Positions 1 to 7,680 of a stretch of DNA of 35,651 nt are shown piece after piece. Origin of the DNA: Klebsiella ornithinolytica NBRC 105727 = ATCC 31898 (GTDB taxonomy: Bacteria > Pseudomonadota > Gammaproteobacteria > Enterobacterales > Enterobacteriaceae); assembly GCF_001598295.1 (NCBI RefSeq), contig NZ_BCYR01000020.1, positions 1 through 35,651 on the forward strand, given 5' to 3'. Within the stretch, counting starts at the first letter, position 1, and every line of letters starts with the position of its first letter. Made by a program: the position numbers and the translations under genes. The notes beneath the pieces were generated by a model. The model saw only the letters and a program-made list of their open reading frames with translations. It did not search any database and had not been told where the DNA came from.

Positions 1-626
1 CCTGACGCGGCTTCGCGGGTGGATAATCAGGAAAAATACACCCCCGCACAGAGTCAGATTTATGCCCGCCGGCGCACGGAACTGGCCGGCAGGTAGCTCC
101 GCAAAAAATCCCCGAAAATACCGCTATTTTTCCCGAATTAAGCCATGCATCCACAGGATGCATGGTTTTGCATGCGCTTTCCCGTCCCGTCACTCCCTTC
201 GCAGCCCTGTCCCGGCGCGGCCTGAGCCTGCCCATGCACCTGCATGAAAACCGACCCACGAAGCGGGCAGGCGAGGCGGGGAAAGCACTGCGCGCCAGCG
301 GTAAAGTATTTATTTAATGATATTTAATTTCGCGGCCCTGAGCGCGTCGCTGCGCTGCGCGGGCTCTTAGGTGTATCGATGGGGAGGGTGCAGAGTTTTG
401 ACAGCGTGGCGAGCCTCTGAGGCTGTCAGTCGAGTAGTAAGCAAAAGCCACTTGGATACGCCGAAAAGCAGTCATTCCGGCGTTCATTGTATCGCTTCTA
501 AAGCTCCTATTCCCCTGACGTATTCGGGGCTGAGCCTCGCAATGCAACTGCATTAAAACCCATACTTAAAGAGGTAGACGTGGCGTGGTAAAGCACTACG
601 TGCATTTATTGAGTAACAAATAAATC
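1..626. other. Non-coding, dyad-rich end of the island visible in this window
   Basis: No convincing gene is seen in these 626 bases. The left part is rich in small palindromes: AAAATA-CCGC-TATTTT at 115-130, a perfect 10-bp inverted repeat with a 3-nt loop at 143-165 (CCATGCATCC/GGATGCATGG), GCATGC at 170-175, and CATGCA-CC-TGCATG at 233-246. An AT-rich patch lies at 306-332. A 61-codon open frame on + at 371-556 has no clear ribosome site and is not called. The stretch lies downstream of the HNH gene and belongs to the same island. It could be a replication, transfer or regulatory region of the element, but nothing in it identifies which. Confidence 0.5.
143..165. repeat. Perfect inverted repeat, 10-bp arms, 3-nt loop
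   Basis: CCATGCATCC at 143-152 and GGATGCATGG at 156-165 are exact reverse complements separated by ACA. No T-run follows directly (GTTTTGC), so it is a poor terminator. It is more like a protein-binding or single-strand hairpin site. Two further GCATG palindromes lie within 80 bp. Confidence 0.75.
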
Positions 627-1280
627 TCATGCAATGAGAATCTCTCTAATTCTGTTAATTATATCTGCTTTCCTAATGAAATTATTTGACTCAACATATT
701 CACTCATTAATGAAGTTAAATCTCCATCGTTTACATATTCATCCGAAACGCCAAGTCTATGAAAGAATCGGTTAAGCTTACAAACTTTCATTGTATTGAT
801 TCCCTTTAAAGTTTTATCTATATATATTCTTGCTCCGACTTTGTGAATATGCTCATACCAATCATCGAAATGTGGGTGAACAATGATAAAAGCACCACTT
901 GAACGTGGGTACATTGCTATTTCAGGGTTGTTTAAAACCTCATGATCTTCATTGATGACTTCTTGCGCCCTTTTTATTTCGTTACAGTCAGCGCAAATTA
1001 CGCAAAGATTTTTTGGGGTAAACATATAATCGACTTTTTTTGATTTAGGAATTATATGTTCAACAGTGCAATTGGCTGCGGCTTGTAAAGACAATGGATT
1101 TTTACAGAAAGCACAAAGCCCTCTTTGTTGGATTCGATAGAACTCTCTTATTTGACTTTTAATAATTGTAAAATCATCATGATACCAAGATATATGCGAG
1201 AACCCATCCTGCCTTTTGATAGACTCAATGATTGCTAGCTGTTCATCAGTATAAGAATACTCATCATTAATATCAGCCAT
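627..1280 (-). CDS. HNH nuclease, PtuB-like, of a Septu-type defence pair
   Basis: A 217-residue protein with an HNH nuclease core in its first half. Cys56-x2-Cys59 (CAFC) is followed by the His of VEHIIPKS (about His75), Asn91 of KNLC, and a second cysteine pair ending in CN (Cys96/Cys99-Asn100). This is the usual zinc-stabilised beta-beta-alpha metal fold. In Septu systems the HNH partner PtuB cleaves nucleic acid when released or activated by the ATPase PtuA. That role is known for the family and inferred here. The ATG lies inside the end of the ATPase gene (8-bp overlap) with AAGGTG a few bases upstream, so translation is probably coupled. The codons are AT-rich compared with the proBA backbone, which fits recent transfer. 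No membrane segment or signal peptide is seen. The call as an HNH nuclease is firm; the Septu assignment rests on the gene pairing. Confidence 0.75.
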   Translation of the reverse strand: MADINDEYSYTDEQLAIIESIKRQDGFSHISWYHDDFTIIKSQIREFYRIQQRGLCAFCKNPLSLQAAANCTVEHIIPKSKKVDYMFTPKNLCVICADCNEIKRAQEVINEDHEVLNNPEIAMYPRSSGAFIIVHPHFDDWYEHIHKVGARIYIDKTLKGINTMKVCKLNRFFHRLGVSDEYVNDGDLTSLMSEYVESNNFIRKADIINRIREILIA

Positions 1281-2520
1281 AAATCACCTTCATGCTTTCT
1301 AGGGCAGTAATCAAATCATAGTTTGGATCTTTTTCTTCTAGATTGTATTTAAAACCAGAAAGCCTTTTTAATGTCTTTTCATCATCTTTATCGAATGATT
1401 TATTGGCTCTGATTTTAGCAAATAGATTTATTGCTGTTCTTAGGATATATTCATTTTGAAAGCCTGGAAACTCAAACAGCTCCGCTAATTGATAATCAGA
1501 AGAACGATTGTTGTAATCTTTTGCATTTATTATTTCAGATTCAGTCATAGGTAAAATATAGCAATTTGAAGACTTTAAGTTTGATATCACCAAAGGAGAA
1601 TGTGTGGCGATTATAAACTTACAATTATAGAACCCTTCAAACGTATTCATTAATAAGTTAATATAACGTTGCTGCCATTCTGGATGCAAACTAATTTCAG
1701 GCTCATCAATCAATATAATTGAATTATCAGTTATATTTGCTGCAATACCCAAAAGTGAAAGCAATATACACTGTTCCCCAGAGCTTGCTCTTCGCAATGA
1801 GATAACTCCTTTGGAGTATTTTTCCATTCTTAGGTCAATTAATTTAACGATACCAAGAGAGATCATCTTAAATATATAATGAAAAAATTCTATATTTCTC
1901 ATTGAGTTATTGTCATTGAAGTAATCCCTCCCTGGATTTACTGACATCCTAAAGTTATTATTTTTATCACAAATACCTTTAACATATTGAATAAAATCTA
2001 TGATTTTTTCAAATTCTTGTTGGGTACAATCTAATCTTGTTCTTTTATTTCCATCAAGTATATAGTATTCATCTTCGATTAGCATGTTTTGTCGATGTAA
2101 ACCCTCTGGATTAATAATCAACTTATATACATACTCAAAATTAGTCGAAAAGCCAATTTCTTCTAACACCATACTAAATCTATTTAAATCTTTAGGAGAT
2201 GAAATGTATTTAGATATGAAACCTGTTGAAACAGAACTCATTAATGAGAGAACATTATTACTAGCCCCTCCTCTCACCCCTACATATGAGTAAGTCATTG
2301 GCTCATATTTTTTTGGAGATCTTATATTCAATGGAAAGCGGTCAAAAGCACTTGTAGAAACGGAAATTAAATTTTTGAAGTGAAGATCCGAAGCGGAAAT
2401 ACTTTTGATAATGTCCAATAATAATTGGCTTTTACCTTCTCCATTCTTTCCTATGATTACAAAGTATTCATTTTCATAAGCACTTAGGATTCTATCCATT
2501 AGTATGCTGAGTTTATTCAT
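1273..2520 (-). CDS. ABC-type/AAA ATPase, PtuA-like, of a Septu-type defence pair
   Basis: A 415-residue cytosolic ATPase of the SMC/RecF/AAA_21 kind. Walker A is GKNGEGKS at about residues 24-31, an ABC-like signature is RASSGEQ at 244-250, Walker B is IILIDEP at 268-274 followed by EISLHPEWQ, and the H-loop is ATHSP at 305-309. The insert between Walker A and the signature is about 215 residues, as in overcoming-lysogenisation-defect (OLD)-like and PtuA-like proteins. There is no TOPRIM domain after the H-loop, so it is not an OLD nuclease on its own; the nuclease is the next gene. Its ATG directly follows the TAA stop of the integrase gene, and its ribosome site (AAGAAGG) lies inside the integrase frame. 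Integrase, ATPase and nuclease are therefore one probable transcript. The gene is AT-rich. It could instead be an uncharacterised ATPase-HNH pair related to, but outside, Septu. Confidence 0.75.
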   Translation of the reverse strand: MNKLSILMDRILSAYENEYFVIIGKNGEGKSQLLLDIIKSISASDLHFKNLISVSTSAFDRFPLNIRSPKKYEPMTYSYVGVRGGASNNVLSLMSSVSTGFISKYISSPKDLNRFSMVLEEIGFSTNFEYVYKLIINPEGLHRQNMLIEDEYYILDGNKRTRLDCTQQEFEKIIDFIQYVKGICDKNNNFRMSVNPGRDYFNDNNSMRNIEFFHYIFKMISLGIVKLIDLRMEKYSKGVISLRRASSGEQCILLSLLGIAANITDNSIILIDEPEISLHPEWQQRYINLLMNTFEGFYNCKFIIATHSPLVISNLKSSNCYILPMTESEIINAKDYNNRSSDYQLAELFEFPGFQNEYILRTAINLFAKIRANKSFDKDDEKTLKRLSGFKYNLEEKDPNYDLITALESMKVIYG

Positions 2521-3699
2521 TTAGTTTGAACCTTCTTTTAAAATTTTATCACTGTACCATTGCATCATGCACTTGCGATTCGATATATAATTTGCATGGT
2601 TATAAGTTCCTCGAATATTATTTTTATCCACATGAGCCAACTGGCTCTCAATCCAAGCGCTATCAAATCCTTGCTCATGGAGAATTGTAGAGAGAGTATG
2701 CCGAAAACCGTGTCCAGTAACTTTACCACCATAGCCAATACGCTTGATAACCTGGTTTATACTCGCTTCACTCATCGGTTTGTTCGGATCATTCCGCCCC
2801 GGAAAAACATAATGATAGTTCCCTGTCATGATCTTCAGTTCATTAAGTAAATCTAACGCCTGAGTCGACAATGGCACAAGATGTGACCTGCGCATTTTCA
2901 TCCTTTCAGCAGGAATTTCCCAGATAGCGTTATCTAGATCAAATTCTGACCACAATGCAGCACGCAATTCGATGGTTCTCACACCCGTAATCATGAGTAA
3001 TTTAGTAGCAATCTGGACAAGCCGACTCCCTGTGTAACTGTCTAAGGCACGTAGAAAATCTGGTAGCTCATCAGCTTTTAGGAACGGGAAATGATTGGAT
3101 TGATGTACTTCGAGGGCGCTCGAGAGATCTGCTGCAGGATTAAACTCAGCTCTCCCAGTAGCTATGGCATAACGAAACACTTCTGAACAACGCTGTCGCA
3201 CTTTGCGCATCTTCTCTAAGGCCCCGCGTTTTTCAATTTTACGCAGCACATTAAGCAGTTCGAGCGGTTTTATTTCACCGATGGGTCTTGTCCCTACATA
3301 CGGGAAAATGTCGTTCTGAAACGCTTCCATGATATCTGACGCATATCCTGCCGACCATTTGGCGGACTTCATCTGATGCCACTCTGTAGCTATCTTTTTA
3401 AACGCACTTTCGGATTCCGTTTGCAATGCGATCTTCTGCTCTTTTCGAACTTCACTCGGGTTCTTTCCTTCCGCGACAAGTTTCCGGGCATCATCGCGAC
3501 GAGAGCGAGCATCGGCAAGGGTAATCGTCGGATACACACCAAGCGAGATCATTTTGGGCTTACCGGCATAGCGATAGCGGAACCGCCAGCTTTTGCTTCC
3601 ATTAGGCTCTATAAGCAATGACAAGCCTTGCCCATCTCCAAGTGTATAGGCTTTAGCTTCAGGCTTAGCGCGGCGAATCTGCATATCATTTAAAGGCAT
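2521..3699 (-). CDS. Tyrosine recombinase, P4-type island integrase
   Basis: A 392-residue integrase that inserts and excises the island at thrW. Residues 1-85 form the N-terminal DUF4102-type arm-binding domain (DGQGLSLLIEPNGSKSWRF). Residues about 100-195 are the core-binding SAM-like domain. The catalytic domain carries Arg241 (TGVRT), a Lys around the beta-hairpin (MKMRRSH), His330-x2-Arg333 (GHGFRH), His356 (LAHVD) and the nucleophile Tyr366 (GTYNHA). All catalytic residues are present and the length is normal for the family (about 390-420), so it looks active. The gene starts 164 bp from the 3' end of the tRNA and reads away from it, which is the usual layout for a P4-like element. Three TGTGTATA motifs surround its start and may serve for autoregulation or as arm sites. 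Confidence 0.95.
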   Translation of the reverse strand: MPLNDMQIRRAKPEAKAYTLGDGQGLSLLIEPNGSKSWRFRYRYAGKPKMISLGVYPTITLADARSRRDDARKLVAEGKNPSEVRKEQKIALQTESESAFKKIATEWHQMKSAKWSAGYASDIMEAFQNDIFPYVGTRPIGEIKPLELLNVLRKIEKRGALEKMRKVRQRCSEVFRYAIATGRAEFNPAADLSSALEVHQSNHFPFLKADELPDFLRALDSYTGSRLVQIATKLLMITGVRTIELRAALWSEFDLDNAIWEIPAERMKMRRSHLVPLSTQALDLLNELKIMTGNYHYVFPGRNDPNKPMSEASINQVIKRIGYGGKVTGHGFRHTLSTILHEQGFDSAWIESQLAHVDKNNIRGTYNHANYISNRKCMMQWYSDKILKEGSN

Positions 3700-3750
3700 G
3701 TGTATAGGAATCCAAGACCGAACAGGAACATATACACAATCCTATACACA
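3699..3750. repeat. TGTGTATA repeats around the integrase start
   Basis: TGTGTATAGGA at 3699-3709 is exactly inverted at 3740-3750 (TCCTATACACA) across a 30-bp spacer. A third TATACACA at 3731-3738 is a direct repeat of the one at 3743-3750, at a 12-bp period. The group covers the integrase start codon and its leader. It could be integrase arm-binding sites or an operator that shuts off integrase transcription when bound. Confidence 0.6.
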
Positions 3751-3862
3751 TTCAGTATCGGATTCTACTGGATGGTTACGGACAATGACGGACTAAAAAT
3801 CAGTAAAATCTTTATAAATCATGGTGTTTATGGATGAATACGGACGTTTGGGGAAGTTGAGA

Positions 3863-3938
3863 TGGTGCCGATAATAGGAGTCGAACCTACGACCTTCGCA
3901 TTACGAATGCGCTGCTCTACCAACTGAGCTATATCGGC
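3863..3938 (-). tRNA. thrW: tRNA-Thr (anticodon CGU)
   Basis: A 76-nt gene including encoded CCA. On the minus strand it begins GCCGATATAGCTCAG. It has a D-loop TTGGTAGAG, an anticodon stem-loop with TT-CGT-AA (reads ACG threonine codons), T-loop GTTCGACTC, and the acceptor strand ATCGGCACCA pairing with GCCGAT at the 5' end. The sequence matches the known enterobacterial thrW, which lies just downstream of proA in E. coli and is a common phage and island attachment site. Here the integrase lies on its 3' side, so the 3' part of this gene is the likely attachment core, restored by the element. The expected second attachment copy is not in the window and would lie to the left of position 1. 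Confidence 0.97.
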
Positions 3939-3979
3939 CCTGAAGAGGACGCGTCCACGAACGTGAATCACGGGGTAAA

Positions 3980-4008
3980 AGGTTAAAACTAAGTGGAGGG
4001 GGCGTCAA
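3980..4008 (-). promoter_or_regulatory. Probable thrW promoter
   Basis: On the minus strand a -35 TTGACG (4003-4008) and a -10 TAACCT (3980-3985) are spaced by 17 bp. This places the start about 35 nt before the mature 5' end of the tRNA. The -35 is good and the -10 is weak. Confidence 0.45.
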
Positions 4009-4221
4009 TGCCCTCTTGTATCGAATGGCTATTTTTCCAGCATCTGCACGGTATTACACATCAAATTGTCCACTTCTACGACGATCATTGACCTGAATTG
4101 CTCAGGGGATGGGCGCGAGCTGCTCTTTAGCGACACGTTTCAAAACGCCATTACTGCAGCCTACCAGAGCTGTAAAAATGCTAACTGTATGCAACTAAAG
4201 GCAACTGGCTAACCTTAGTAG

Positions 4222-4249
4222 TTGTCAGCTTTCCCCTGAATGATAAAAT
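4222..4249 (+). promoter_or_regulatory. Probable promoter of the gtr operon
   Basis: TTGTCA (4222-4227), a 16-bp spacer and TAAAAT (4244-4249) lie just before the first gtr gene, giving a leader of about 22 nt. Only one GATC (4083-4086) occurs in the upstream region, so the paired-GATC/OxyR arrangement that phase-varies Salmonella gtr operons is not seen. The rest of 4009-4221 shows no gene. Confidence 0.5.
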
Positions 4250-4277
4250 CAGTGGTGGTTAATAATAGGGTGATGCA

Positions 4278-4652
4278 GTGAAAAAAATACTTTCTAATCC
4301 CGCGTTGAAATATGTAATGGTGGGGTTATTGAACACAGCAATAACTGCGGCGGTGATATTTTTATTAATGTCTGCCGGGGTTGGGATATATCTATCAAAT
4401 GCCATGGGGTATGTGGTAGGTATTCTGTTTAGTTTTGTCGTTAATTCGTTATTTACGTTTTCAAAAGCGCTGAGCGGCAAACGGTTTATAAAGTTTTTGG
4501 CATCTTGTGCAATATGCTGGGTAGCAAATATTATAACAGTTAAAATATTTTTATTAATATTCCCTGATTTGACTTATATATCTCAGTTATGTGGCATGAT
4601 TGTTTATACAATTGCTGGTTTTTTAATTAATAAACTCTGGGTGATGAAATAA
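4278..4652 (+). CDS. gtrA: GtrA-family flippase for bactoprenol-linked sugar
   Basis: A 124-residue membrane protein of the GtrA/DPMS family with four predicted hydrophobic segments (about residues 9-30, 37-58, 70-92 and 98-120). It has the usual N-terminal KYVMVGLLNT and internal FVVNSLFTF motifs. GtrA moves undecaprenyl-phosphate-glucose, or another sugar, across the inner membrane for later addition to O-antigen. The start is GTG at 4278: AGGG lies 7 nt upstream, and the nearby ATG at 4273 runs into a stop at once. The stop overlaps the gtrB start (TAATG). The gene is AT-rich relative to proA on the other side of the operon. The family is clear; the sugar carried is not known from this sequence. 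Confidence 0.9.
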   Translation: MKKILSNPALKYVMVGLLNTAITAAVIFLLMSAGVGIYLSNAMGYVVGILFSFVVNSLFTFSKALSGKRFIKFLASCAICWVANIITVKIFLLIFPDLTYISQLCGMIVYTIAGFLINKLWVMK

Positions 4653-5611
4653 TGAAACAACCAAAGTTGGCTATTGTTGTGCCATGTTACAACGAGGAAG
4701 AAGTATTCAGTCACTGCTTATCTGAATTACAAGCGGTTCTGGCGGAATTAGTCACGGCAACACTGATTTCCGCTGATAGCTATATTTTATTCGTTGATGA
4801 TGGCAGCCGTGACTCAACGTGGCAGTTGATTGCTCAGGCATCGATGGATTACTCAACGGTTAAAGGAGTTAAGCTTTCAAGAAATCGTGGTCATCAGGTA
4901 GCCCTGGTTGCGGGTCTTGAGGCCGCCGAATCGGATATTACCGTGAGCATTGATGCAGATCTTCAGGATGATACATCTGTTATTGCGTTAATGGTTAAAG
5001 AGTACCTCAATGGTAATGAGATTGTATATGGTGTACGTAATGATCGGGCATCTGACTCGCCATTTAAAAGAAAAACCGCGGGTCTCTTTTATAGTTGTAT
5101 GAAGTGGATGGGCGTTCAGCAGGTTCCACAGCATGCCGATTTTCGATTGTTGAGCGATCGCGCAAAAAAGGCGCTGCTGAGCTTTAAAGAGCAAAATTTA
5201 TATTTACGTGGATTAGTACCACTGATTGGTTACCGTTCCACCCAGGTCGCCTATTCGAGAACAGTACGTCTGGCCGGTGAGTCGAAGTATCCATTAAAAA
5301 AAATGCTTGCCCTGGCAATTGAAGGCATCACTTCTCTGACCATTACCCCATTAAGGATTATCGCAATCTCAGGGTTTGCGATCAGTATTCTTTCGGTGTT
5401 TGCAGCAATTTATGCGCTGTTTGAGAAATTCTCAGGAAATACCGTTGAAGGGTGGGCTTCAGTCATGATCGCTATTTTCTTCCTCGGCGGGGTACAGATG
5501 CTATCGTTAGGCATCATTGGTGAGTATGTAGGTAAGATATATATGGAGGCTAAAGCTCGGCCTAAATATTTTATCGAAAAAACAACGCAGCAGAAGGTTG
5601 ATGATGAATAA
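4652..5611 (+). CDS. gtrB: GtrB-type bactoprenol-phosphate glycosyltransferase (GT2)
   Basis: A 319-residue GT2 enzyme that transfers a sugar, usually glucose from UDP-glucose, to undecaprenyl phosphate on the inner face of the membrane. The GT-A fold is shown by VVPCYNEEE (9-17), FVDDGSRDS (47-55), LSRNRGHQVAL (75-85) and the metal-binding DAD of SIDADLQDD (101-103). Two membrane segments close the protein at about 229-258 and 268-295, as in GtrB and YfdH. The length is normal (about 305-330). It is coupled to gtrA by a 1-bp overlap, and the next gene begins inside its 3' end. It supplies the lipid-linked donor for the third gene. Confidence 0.92.
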   Translation: MKQPKLAIVVPCYNEEEVFSHCLSELQAVLAELVTATLISADSYILFVDDGSRDSTWQLIAQASMDYSTVKGVKLSRNRGHQVALVAGLEAAESDITVSIDADLQDDTSVIALMVKEYLNGNEIVYGVRNDRASDSPFKRKTAGLFYSCMKWMGVQQVPQHADFRLLSDRAKKALLSFKEQNLYLRGLVPLIGYRSTQVAYSRTVRLAGESKYPLKKMLALAIEGITSLTITPLRIIAISGFAISILSVFAAIYALFEKFSGNTVEGWASVMIAIFFLGGVQMLSLGIIGEYVGKIYMEAKARPKYFIEKTTQQKVDDE

Positions 5612-7631
5612 CGAAAAAATAAGCAGAGGAATATTGTATGTGGCATTCATCGCCATACTATCAGTACTTTGTTATTCCTTTGTGGCAAGTGAAAATCAGG
5701 CTTATACATGGGATTCCAGATTTTACTGGGTGGTATGGAATGAGTATACTGACTTACTGCAAGGCTCATTTAGCCAATGGCTTGCTAGTATAAAATCTTC
5801 AGTCTATTCAGCTGATTATAATCCTTTGCCAGTCATTGCACTGATCCCGTTTAACTATCTGCCGATAGGAAACCGGGAAGCTTATATATTGGGTGTGTAT
5901 ATTCTTTATCTGTTGCCATTTGCTTATATTGCAATGCGCTTGTTTGCGACTGCTGCAGGTGTTGACAAAAAATACCAGCCGTATATCTTTGTTTTTCTGG
6001 CAAGTTTTATTCCTTTTATCACGCCAACATTGCGTGGCTATCCTGATATTATAGGAATGATTCCATTATCGCTGTGCTGCTTGATTCTGTTTAAAGTTAA
6101 TATATTAAATTATCGAGGGTTCCGCTTTGTATTACTTGCAATCGCAATGGGAGTATTACTATGGTTGCCATTTGCATTCCGGCGGTGGTATGCCTATAGC
6201 GTAGTTTCATTGTTTGTAACGTTACCTTTCTTAAATACTTTTTTGTTTGGTGAAACGGCTAAGTTTAATAAGGAAAGAATATTAAAATACTTTATTTTCT
6301 TTACTATTTCTGGGCTGGTAGTTATTTTCTTAGTCTGTGTTTTTCAGTTTGAACTGGCGGAGAGAATACTGACGACCAACTATTCTGATATTTATTCCGC
6401 ATACAAAGCAACAGAGCAAGCAACGTTCTTTATAACCCTGAATTATGCTGGTTTATATTTGGTGCCATTAATTTTAGTGGGTGGGTTATATATTGTTTTT
6501 GGAACCAGTTTTCGGCTTAAAATTCTTTGTGCTTTTGCCTTAGCTAATTTTATCATCACCTATATTATATTTACCCGAACACAGACGCCAGGGATGCAGC
6601 ATGGAATGCCATTCTGTTTTTGGTTGGCAATACTCGTGCTTTCGGCTTTGAAACTATTCTTTGATAGGTTAAGTAAGGGGCTGGCGATAGCGCTTACGAT
6701 CGCATTCTCATTATTTACGGTTGCAGTCTTTATTAGCACGTATTCAAAACCATTCGGTAAACCGGAATTAGTTAGCCGCTATCTGCCAGGCAAAGAGTAT
6801 CCTCTCAGATTAGAAAACTTTGACCATTATCATGAGCTGATTGCCTTTATGAGTGCGCGTGTTGAACCAGATGATAAGGTGGCTGTTTTTGCATCCAGCG
6901 GTTCACTTAATAATGATCTGTTTTCAGCCATATCACCGGCATCATTTGTCAGCCATATCGCCAATGTCTCGCAGGTAGATTTGCGTGATAAACTGGCGAC
7001 TGAAGCCTTTAGTTCTCGTTATGCTATTGTGACCGACCCTGCTCAAACGCACCTTGGGATTCATGGACAACAGGTTATATATCTGCCAAATAATCTTATC
7101 CTGGAAGGTAAGGGCATTGGTGCCGCTTATAAAAGAGTGAGTCAGCCATTTATACTCAGCGGCGGTGTTCAGGCATACGTCTATGAAAAAATCAGGCCGT
7201 ATACAATCAATGAATACCGAAGCATGATTGATGAATTTTCCCGTTCCTACCCCTCATGGAAAGCGGAGTATGAAAACAATCTTACGGAGAGTTATCTCAG
7301 CGCGGCGATAGAGAAGGGCGACACCTGGGGTCAGTTTAGTATGTATCGTGAAGGCCGAATCTACGCCCACCCTGGTGCGACAACGCCGACTGTTGTCAGG
7401 ATGTTCGTCGGGGAATATGACACCTTACGTATTACGTCAGTCAATAAAAACTGCGGGAAAACTGACGGGGTGAAAGTGATTATCAAAGATGCGACGCATC
7501 GTGTAGAAAAGCATATTGCCACAGCGGAGAGCGTGGTTTTCGATATGCGTGATTTCCACAACAAAGATATTACCTTGATTATTGATAATAATGGCTCTTC
7601 TGCCTGTGATAGCCTGGATATTAACCAGTAA
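5604..7631 (+). CDS. Polytopic GT-C-like glycosyltransferase, serotype-specific Gtr component
   Basis: A protein of about 675 residues with roughly eleven hydrophobic segments in its first 400 residues and a large soluble C-terminal part of about 270 residues. It holds the third place of a gtr operon, where the serotype-specific transferase adds the flipped sugar to O-antigen in the periplasm. An acidic residue in the first predicted periplasmic loop (YTWDSRFYW) fits a GT-C active site. I do not recognise it as GtrC, GtrI or another named type, so donor and acceptor are unknown. Possible starts are TTG 5598, ATG 5601 and ATG 5604. AGAAGG at 5592-5597 has the best spacing (6 nt) to 5604. The gene overlaps gtrB, is AT-rich, and ends just before a shared terminator. 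Confidence 0.75.
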   Translation: MNNEKISRGILYVAFIAILSVLCYSFVASENQAYTWDSRFYWVVWNEYTDLLQGSFSQWLASIKSSVYSADYNPLPVIALIPFNYLPIGNREAYILGVYILYLLPFAYIAMRLFATAAGVDKKYQPYIFVFLASFIPFITPTLRGYPDIIGMIPLSLCCLILFKVNILNYRGFRFVLLAIAMGVLLWLPFAFRRWYAYSVVSLFVTLPFLNTFLFGETAKFNKERILKYFIFFTISGLVVIFLVCVFQFELAERILTTNYSDIYSAYKATEQATFFITLNYAGLYLVPLILVGGLYIVFGTSFRLKILCAFALANFIITYIIFTRTQTPGMQHGMPFCFWLAILVLSALKLFFDRLSKGLAIALTIAFSLFTVAVFISTYSKPFGKPELVSRYLPGKEYPLRLENFDHYHELIAFMSARVEPDDKVAVFASSGSLNNDLFSAISPASFVSHIANVSQVDLRDKLATEAFSSRYAIVTDPAQTHLGIHGQQVIYLPNNLILEGKGIGAAYKRVSQPFILSGGVQAYVYEKIRPYTINEYRSMIDEFSRSYPSWKAEYENNLTESYLSAAIEKGDTWGQFSMYREGRIYAHPGATTPTVVRMFVGEYDTLRITSVNKNCGKTDGVKVIIKDATHRVEKHIATAESVVFDMRDFHNKDITLIIDNNGSSACDSLDINQ

Positions 7632-7635
7632 ATAA

Positions 7636-7659
7636 AAATGGGGGCAATCGCCCCCATTT
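7636..7659. terminator. Shared terminator between the gtr operon and proA
   Basis: Perfect 10-bp stem AAATGGGGGC (7636-7645) / GCCCCCATTT (7650-7659) with a 4-nt loop. On the minus strand the stem is followed by TTATTT, so it best ends proBA transcription. On the plus strand it follows the last gtr stop by 4 nt but lacks a long T-run. Confidence 0.85.
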
Positions 7660-7680
7660 CACTGCCGTTGCCGATTTGAC

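Noticed and set aside
371..556. 61-codon open frame on + in the island end
   Set aside because: No clear ribosome site, no recognised family, and overlapping frames on the other strand; too weak to call as a gene.
627..3699. Retron-associated Septu
   Set aside because: Septu pairs can belong to retrons, but no reverse transcriptase gene or msr/msd-like inverted region is seen; the gene upstream is the integrase.
3700..3862. Second attachment-site copy
   Set aside because: No repeat of the thrW 3' end was found elsewhere in the window by eye; the other end of the island must lie to the left of position 1.
4009..4277. Possible Dam/OxyR phase variation of the gtr operon
   Set aside because: Only one GATC is present upstream; the known mechanism needs pairs overlapping OxyR half-sites.
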